Positions 61,301-64,000 of a DNA stretch of 64,000 bases are shown one piece after another (the first letter of the stretch is position 1; the number at the start of each line of letters is the position of its first letter). A program made the translations under genes and the position numbers. Source of the DNA: a virus; the IMG/VR virus record IMGVR_UViG_3300013116_000108, positions 124,001 through 188,000 of that record. One strand, 5' to 3'. The notes beneath the pieces were generated by a model. It searched no databases, was not told where the DNA came from, and saw nothing but the letters and a program-made list of their open reading frames with translations.

Positions 61301-64000
61301 ATACCCCAGGTGTTGCGAAATATGGCAATGATGCTTATGTACAAGTTGACAAAATTAATAATGCTACTAATAACTTAGAAACAACGTACTACTTCTGGGC
61401 ATCAGGTATAACTGAGATTAACATTGATAAAACGTTAAGTACTGAAGGTATTGTAAAACTTATCCAAGACCCTACAACAAACGGTGGACCATTTATACAG
61501 TTTATTGGAAATAACCAATTAGCACTAGTTAATGTATCTAGATATTTAGAAGCAACAAATACAGTACTAGCAGTAGAGTATGATAAAAAACCAAATGATA
61601 AGATACTACATACAGAATGGGAATTAATACCTGAGGGTAGTCCGACTCTCGAAATCCCGGAAGATTTATTTAATAAAATTAAAGACAGTTTAGCAGGAGC
61701 AGATAAGACAGGTAACATCGTTCCTGACATTAATCTTAGTGCAGGCGACAAGTACGGTATTAAAATAAGACCAAGACAAGGTGTGTTTATGAATAGATAC
61801 CTTGCTTTAAAAGAATACCTAACGTATGTAAATGCTGTTATTAAAAAGTATAATATAGTAGATAACTTAGACTTTAGTCTATTAAATGAAGAAGAGGCAT
61901 TGCCCCTATCGACGTCAGGCACATATGATGAAAAAGTTAAAACGTTAACTGAATTATCTTATATTAGAGTAGCAACTAAAGACATAGGTTATAATGCCTT
62001 AGTTGAAACAGATTCAGAAGTAAACGGCAGGTGGGGTATACACACTTTACAAAGTGACGGCACATGGTTGAGAACTAGAACACAAAGTTATGATACTAAA
62101 AAGTTTTGGAGTTACATAGACTGGTATGAACCAGGTTATACAGTAGATACTAACATTGATTATCGTTATACCGACTTTAATAAAGTATACGAAAACGAGA
62201 GTGTAATAGCAGATAAAAGTATTATTAAAATTACAACTGGTGATAGTTGGGATTTATATGTTAAGGAAGATGGAAAACATAATCTTATAGGTCAAAAAAA
62301 CGGTACTTTGAAGTTTGGTGATAATTTATACGATTATGTCAAAACTAATTACGGATTTGATACAGATGGGTATGACTTTAACTTAATGGATACTGAGCCT
62401 CAAATAGAAACTAGAAATATTATTGACTCTATTAAAAATCAAATACTAATTAACGATTTACAAAATGAACATAACAAATTAATGTTTGTGTTGTTAAAGT
62501 TTGTACTTCAAGAACAAAACTATGTTGATTGGATTTTTAAAACAAGTTTTGTTCAAGTTAAACATAACTTAAGAGCATTAGATCAATTTCCTACATATCA
62601 AAGAGATAACCAAGAATTTGTTAAAAATTATATTAACGAAGTAAAACCTTATCACACAAAGATTAGAGAATATGTGTTAGGTTATAACAAACAAGAAACA
62701 TATGACAGTGACGTTTCGGACTTTGACCTACCTTCGACTTATGACCAAATTACTAAAACATTTAGATCACCTAATAAAGAAAAAAGCCACGATAGTAACA
62801 CAATAGAAAATAGCAATGCTTATAAAATGTGGAGAGAAAACTATACATACTCAGTTGATAGTGTACGATTATCACGTTGGGGGATAGGATATCAAACAGC
62901 ACCTGTATTAACATTCTCAGCACCACAAATAGCAGGAGGCGTTACTGCTACGGCAACATGTACAATAAAAGACAATCATATAGATGTAGTAACAATGACT
63001 AACAAAGGTAGTGGTTATACTGAACCTCCAACAGTAACAGTATCCGGCGGTAGCCCTACAACTGATGCTATTATACATCCTGTACTAGGAAATGCTAAAA
63101 CTAGAAAAATAAAAGAGACATTAAAATTTGACAGAATCAAATTTAGTTCAGATGTTAAAACATGGGCAAAAAATACTGCTTACACAACTAGTGATATTAT
63201 TCAATATAATAACGAAGCATACACAGTTAATGAAAACTTTACATCTGGAGCGTCGTTTGATAGCGACAAGTTAACAGTTAAAGCAGATAACACATTTAAT
63301 AATGCTATGGACAGAACAATGGCATACTATAATCCAGAAACAGGAAGTGATGCTGTAGATTTAGGAACAATATTTAAAGGCATTACATACCCAGGAACAA
63401 AAGTACAAGGCCCGCTATTTTCGGCTGAACCTGGATTTGACAAATCTAAATTTGACAATAAAGCATTTGATAATTATGATGTCGACAGCGATGGTAGATT
63501 TGTTTTAAGTTCTAGAAATTTAGATTTAGATTTAGAAAGCAAATTTAATGATACACAACTAGGATTAAGACCTGAAGATATTATTATTGACGGTAGTAGC
63601 AAGTTTGTTGACGCCTATAGTTCACATGCTCCAGAAGAGTTTGTACCGGGTAGAGTATTTGATAGTTTAAGTATTAATGTACGAACGTCTCCAAGTACAG
63701 ATACAGACAGCGACGGGGCATTAGGATTTCCGATCTATGCTATTAACTATAAAGGTGATGGAGCAAACAAGGTATTTAAATTTGGCGATGACAAAACAGG
63801 AACAGACCAAGAAGTTATTGTTTGGTCAAAATTAGGAGGCAGAAAAGCCAGTACCGATTATACAATTGATTGGACATTAAAGACAGTAACGTTCAACACA
63901 GCACCTGCGGTAGGCGAAATAATTGAATTAACAAGTTTTGGAAACACAGGAAACTCTGTATTACTTGATTATGAATTTACAGCATATTCTAGTACTTCTA
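52399..64000 (+). CDS. 7: Giant gp7-like baseplate wedge protein (partial, runs past window end)
   Basis: At least 3867 codons; T4 gp7 is 1032. Start TAATG overlaps the gp6 stop. The N-terminus is KRKTSSFLPKAYQTEKNKKF, then LDQLMNSSNLTRMDGYIGRR. The first ~1000 residues are beta-rich, with SGFINFDTLVNYGSYYWLKD typical of marine gp7-type proteins. Residues ~2170-2830 contain at least seven FG-GAP-like repeats (for example RWIVVGAPGTDSNKGAV, HLVIGAPN, TVYVGAPWEDDGN), which would make a beta-propeller. VIVYQNGTP and TFTSAP modules occur around and after them, as in the fibres. The end region has further repeats of GDGANKVFKFG type. It is placed as the wedge initiator by position after gp6, but most of its mass is additional. 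Confidence 0.75.
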   Translation, partial: MAKRKTSSFLPKAYQTEKNKKFLSGTLDQLMNSSNLTRMDGYIGRRYSPSYKTTDNYLASSGLRSNYQLEPAIVLKKDSNIASDNDVGSIVTYDDLLHKLKNNSVNTTDHNKLFNQEFYNWSGFINFDTLVNYGSYYWLKDGPNAVTVTGKDIKTSGAWSTKYDSVNNEYTVSEIKGKNPTIYLRRGGNYTFTADQTAEFYIQTEPGSITGIEKASPTKSTREIYGVENNGSKNITFTVPPIDAQSWFDTDLSLLQDVNLVSNLPWNKVQGRDVDNLISLDSGIDNQRVLDGKTIIFIQDSDSATDNTNWTTTGIDYTQAPYKDTGFSVNNGQVATVDRQGVYQISIVSNKIVLSKVANITFTDKVYVTEGSTYAGRHFYKAVETNHITVIPILTAKLDTLYYQHATDKTAYGTIKIVSDVAQSIEPADFLGKKTYTAPNGVVFTNGLKITFDTTITETKYKNKSFYIEGVGDSIHLVDTTLTISETGSETKDYIVMARGAKDMNAWSRANKWFHKDVITAAATYNNEIISVDDSLRAVRPIIEYNAGLHLYNHGTTGISGVSLIDTTTTDALSNINGTSGSYVDSTELKAFDRIIFTKDNDLQTRKTIWTVGWRDINGDSTVDFLTLGNDDASEVTTGSSVVLNKGLTGKGKTYHWDGTNWIASQTKTKINQYPIFELYDSNGVSINDTSTYPSSDFLGNSLFKYSTGTGTNDTELGFPLKYRTFNNIGDILFDNTYVNETFNYKKTTGVTEISTATTLAKITHPYSGAVTYSNGWTKGIQKSRQYQQVEYTVEDVTVKSYNLGANPDVSTTALPTTFVYINNKRTKNFTIALEEGFYNCKIEDTLSLGDSITIQFYSQTTSKIGYYVVPKNLESNGQNEKFANITLGQLQNHITALIDTNKFFTGSLQGSNNLRDLSGAKETEGLITQHSSPMILPMIFSEHSNVNYVNSLKFANAEYEKFKSKFLNSLETLDGLDLTNVSETVDTIMEHVNANKSSTFPFYTSDMVPYGADVEITTYTITDDRDKTYEIDSIFDNTLPSNRAILVYLNDVQLYNDIDYTFESTSSNIRLIKTIAIGDVLKIADYNNTLGNYVAPTPTKLGLYPKFKPEIVSDNTYADTQTIIIGHDGSRTIAYGDTRDNVILELEKRIYNNIKTHYQENVFDIKKYTPGRWRETDTTVAEVNDILEDEFLRWTTKHRISYTDNTFFDANDSKTWNYKNFTDKLDKSLFKQSHWKGLFVYYYDTYKPHTNAWEMFGWTEKPTWWETRYGVAPYTSGNEVLWNDVRDGHRYTSATEFTASTLYKRENIYSMMPVTENGEICSPIDCLTTNAGDLSPSHSWKYGDGAPPEIAWKNSSSYPFSVQHLLSLIRPAEYFSQLFNKSQIVRGALTDQLVLTSTNQRQTPSDLKVDTSTTRYEGCGNYIADYLRWLNVDVQTNLTDILKNLDIKLVHKLEGYTDKKLIKVLAEQVSPTSTSNSVYVPDEDYAIHLHKTGPIKTIPYSGVIIQGNASGYTVFGYNLNNPRFTIHKPIENGNFKIHDVNDDRVVEYEDYSTEEESIPYGTSFDTKQEVANFLFSYQKYLTNSGYDFDNRMEDFGTQKIVANWTMSVKEFVHWSGQGWTPGSVITISPSSLRVRCLTSMGVADTLSNSQAETNVLNANYEPLRPGSYKMNRQDNEFELTPNEIAGGIYFVNAKLVEYEHVLVFNNVTRFNDVIYQPGLGNRQYRLRIVGNKTGGWDGSLSAEGFIYNDGNVPGWVENTNYSRGDIVKFRDRLYTSSVSHTSSNKFVYENWTQTDSFKIGLLPNFDTLGKNFESFYDINAVNLESETDKYGKGSIGYQNREYFNQIGMDDVSQVKFYQGMLQEKGTTNAVNKLIRSKFDKISSDINFYEEWAIRNAEYGATDLNSRVEIQLNEEGFIDNPQPITTLNTTQEKSSVDSKTEYLTSELFKAPADISYDWVPVRKNYVDGHKDNVFYDDLYPNAGYPKLTDADATLFYNKDTDTLKDLTPDMNVGYTLWVAEDETGDWDMKYLDTTSIEVTNCDGGTTGATYTWTTADDHSLQIGDIVVVKGFHTDDTKLLRNGVYTIQTVPTTSTFTTMGGGESGKDSEAGSSVLLKFKSIRFKDGEQITAPKLGWQTNDKFYVDKDEAGYWFVAKKNTKFTQQQSLTPLLGVANEEFGDAICSDMDNQWLVVGQKSQNRIQIYTPNPAELSQNAVINNSVNGVLELGASVSTGAPVWTKPPSTTDYKQVQGMFREDFLGKYEEWDNGKRWIVVGAPGTDSNKGAVLFYYYDSKSGTFLPGTIDQPTGLTTSAKFGSVVKMSANELWCAVSAPGDKKVFLYNRMAVSGESTYNTTGDGSTTEFVLDIWWSKITSASELYIRLDSTEQMATRDFTYNANTRTITFTSAPANGTAISISYLGGWRLAKTFTGTTADYGASISLDSNGRHLVIGAPNTTTVGSVTTTNMGAAEIKTRHWQCFTGDGTTKAFTVDVSDLTGVIVYQNGTPIDSIGSDSAVLWTVSGNTLTFTSAPQSNDEIAIWTNEWLSLQTIIPSGNGRQENGQFGSSAIEIDEAGQTIYVGVPEADGVIENSGLIQVFERNQKINQGKLILSSEKEGFSSYNAGESFYINGYKVTASGTTIESISTDINNANIPGITSTVTGDSPNQILSVSHSSGVLNTIDITPGVTGTIYKDIGLKPFTTPTDITLNQEITSGHKFGEVIRVSRNNDLLVVGCPSGSTRVYTTIDNKKTLFDGSGTRFTVQTYYTGSAHVFQKLGKNWVEADSLYTNNTSINDKFGSSIAISNDTVYVGAPWEDDGNTQNTGKIIRYGKSGELFSIDERETALVDIDRINKAFLYNKSTNNILAYLDYIDPIKGKILGEAEQNIDYKTSWDPAVYNYSTGVHQVNNGDDPWIAESFIGKIWWDLSELKFINYEQGDADYKSLFWGGLFPGSKIGIYQWVASDVPPVNYTPGVAKYGNDAYVQVDKINNATNNLETTYYFWASGITEINIDKTLSTEGIVKLIQDPTTNGGPFIQFIGNNQLALVNVSRYLEATNTVLAVEYDKKPNDKILHTEWELIPEGSPTLEIPEDLFNKIKDSLAGADKTGNIVPDINLSAGDKYGIKIRPRQGVFMNRYLALKEYLTYVNAVIKKYNIVDNLDFSLLNEEEALPLSTSGTYDEKVKTLTELSYIRVATKDIGYNALVETDSEVNGRWGIHTLQSDGTWLRTRTQSYDTKKFWSYIDWYEPGYTVDTNIDYRYTDFNKVYENESVIADKSIIKITTGDSWDLYVKEDGKHNLIGQKNGTLKFGDNLYDYVKTNYGFDTDGYDFNLMDTEPQIETRNIIDSIKNQILINDLQNEHNKLMFVLLKFVLQEQNYVDWIFKTSFVQVKHNLRALDQFPTYQRDNQEFVKNYINEVKPYHTKIREYVLGYNKQETYDSDVSDFDLPSTYDQITKTFRSPNKEKSHDSNTIENSNAYKMWRENYTYSVDSVRLSRWGIGYQTAPVLTFSAPQIAGGVTATATCTIKDNHIDVVTMTNKGSGYTEPPTVTVSGGSPTTDAIIHPVLGNAKTRKIKETLKFDRIKFSSDVKTWAKNTAYTTSDIIQYNNEAYTVNENFTSGASFDSDKLTVKADNTFNNAMDRTMAYYNPETGSDAVDLGTIFKGITYPGTKVQGPLFSAEPGFDKSKFDNKAFDNYDVDSDGRFVLSSRNLDLDLESKFNDTQLGLRPEDIIIDGSSKFVDAYSSHAPEEFVPGRVFDSLSINVRTSPSTDTDSDGALGFPIYAINYKGDGANKVFKFGDDKTGTDQEVIVWSKLGGRKASTDYTIDWTLKTVTFNTAPAVGEIIELTSFGNTGNSVLLDYEFTAYSSTS

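Noticed and set aside
61389-61922. 177-residue minus-strand frame in the gp7-like gene
   Set aside because: Antisense shadow of a well-supported giant frame.

Overview
The window is part of an AT-rich genome of a contractile-tailed (myovirus) phage of the T4 superfamily, of the type found in marine bacteria. The assignment rests on recognisable homologues of T4 gp13, gp14, gp15 (neck and tail completion), gp20, gp21, gp22, gp23 (portal, prohead protease, scaffold, major capsid protein), gp25, gp6 and a giant gp7-like protein (baseplate wedge), gp53, a gp48/gp54-like protein, a gp27-like protein, gp5 and a PAAR tip (baseplate hub and spike), gp26/gp51-like tail chaperones, gp46/gp47 (recombination nuclease) and gp55 (late sigma factor). 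The fibre modules resemble those of cyanophages and pelagiphages, so a marine alphaproteobacterial (for example SAR11) or cyanobacterial host is likely; this is inferred from style, not proven.

Layout. 1-2 kb (minus): gp13 (cut by the window edge) and a conserved structural protein. 2.1-5.3 kb (plus): gp14, an acyl-carrier-protein-like protein that lacks its serine, gp15 and a Nudix hydrolase, packed with 1-19 nt overlaps. 5.3-18.6 kb (minus): a fibre and adhesin region with large repetitive proteins, PKD-type repeats, two glycosyltransferase-42/DUF115-like proteins and small structural proteins. 18.7-19.4 kb: an orphan protein. 19.4-19.7 kb (minus): an apparently independent noncoding RNA with its own sigma70-type promoter and terminator. 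19.8-25.7 kb (minus): the capsid block, gp23-gp22-gp21-core protein-small protein-gp20. 25.7-28.4 kb (minus): tape measure. 28.5-30.0 kb (plus): the tail chaperone pair, with a probable -1 frameshift, and small ORFs. 30.05-30.52 kb: a gene-free, strongly folded region with a 12-bp tandem repeat. 30.5-39.5 kb (minus): nuclease, H1-like protein, then gp55, gp47 and gp46 followed by an accessory cassette (adenylate-forming enzyme, methyltransferase, cobalamin-type radical SAM enzyme, 2OG-Fe(II)-like oxygenase). 39.6-45.7 kb (plus): baseplate hub and spike. 45.7-48.4 kb (minus): small basic protein, nicotinamidase, degenerate SDR and SPASM-type radical SAM protein. 48.4-64 kb (plus): gp25, gp6 and a gp7-like ORF of at least 3867 codons that runs off the window.

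Regulation. T4-type late promoters (variants of TATAAATA, read by gp55) stand in front of most virion gene blocks, on both strands. Four genes have the late box exactly five bases before the ATG and no Shine-Dalgarno sequence, which predicts leaderless mRNAs. A few TTGACA-type sigma70 promoters mark probable early or host-read units: the 1.9-kb gene, the ncRNA, the 19.3-kb orphan and the gp47-gp46-accessory operon. Clear intrinsic terminators close several units.
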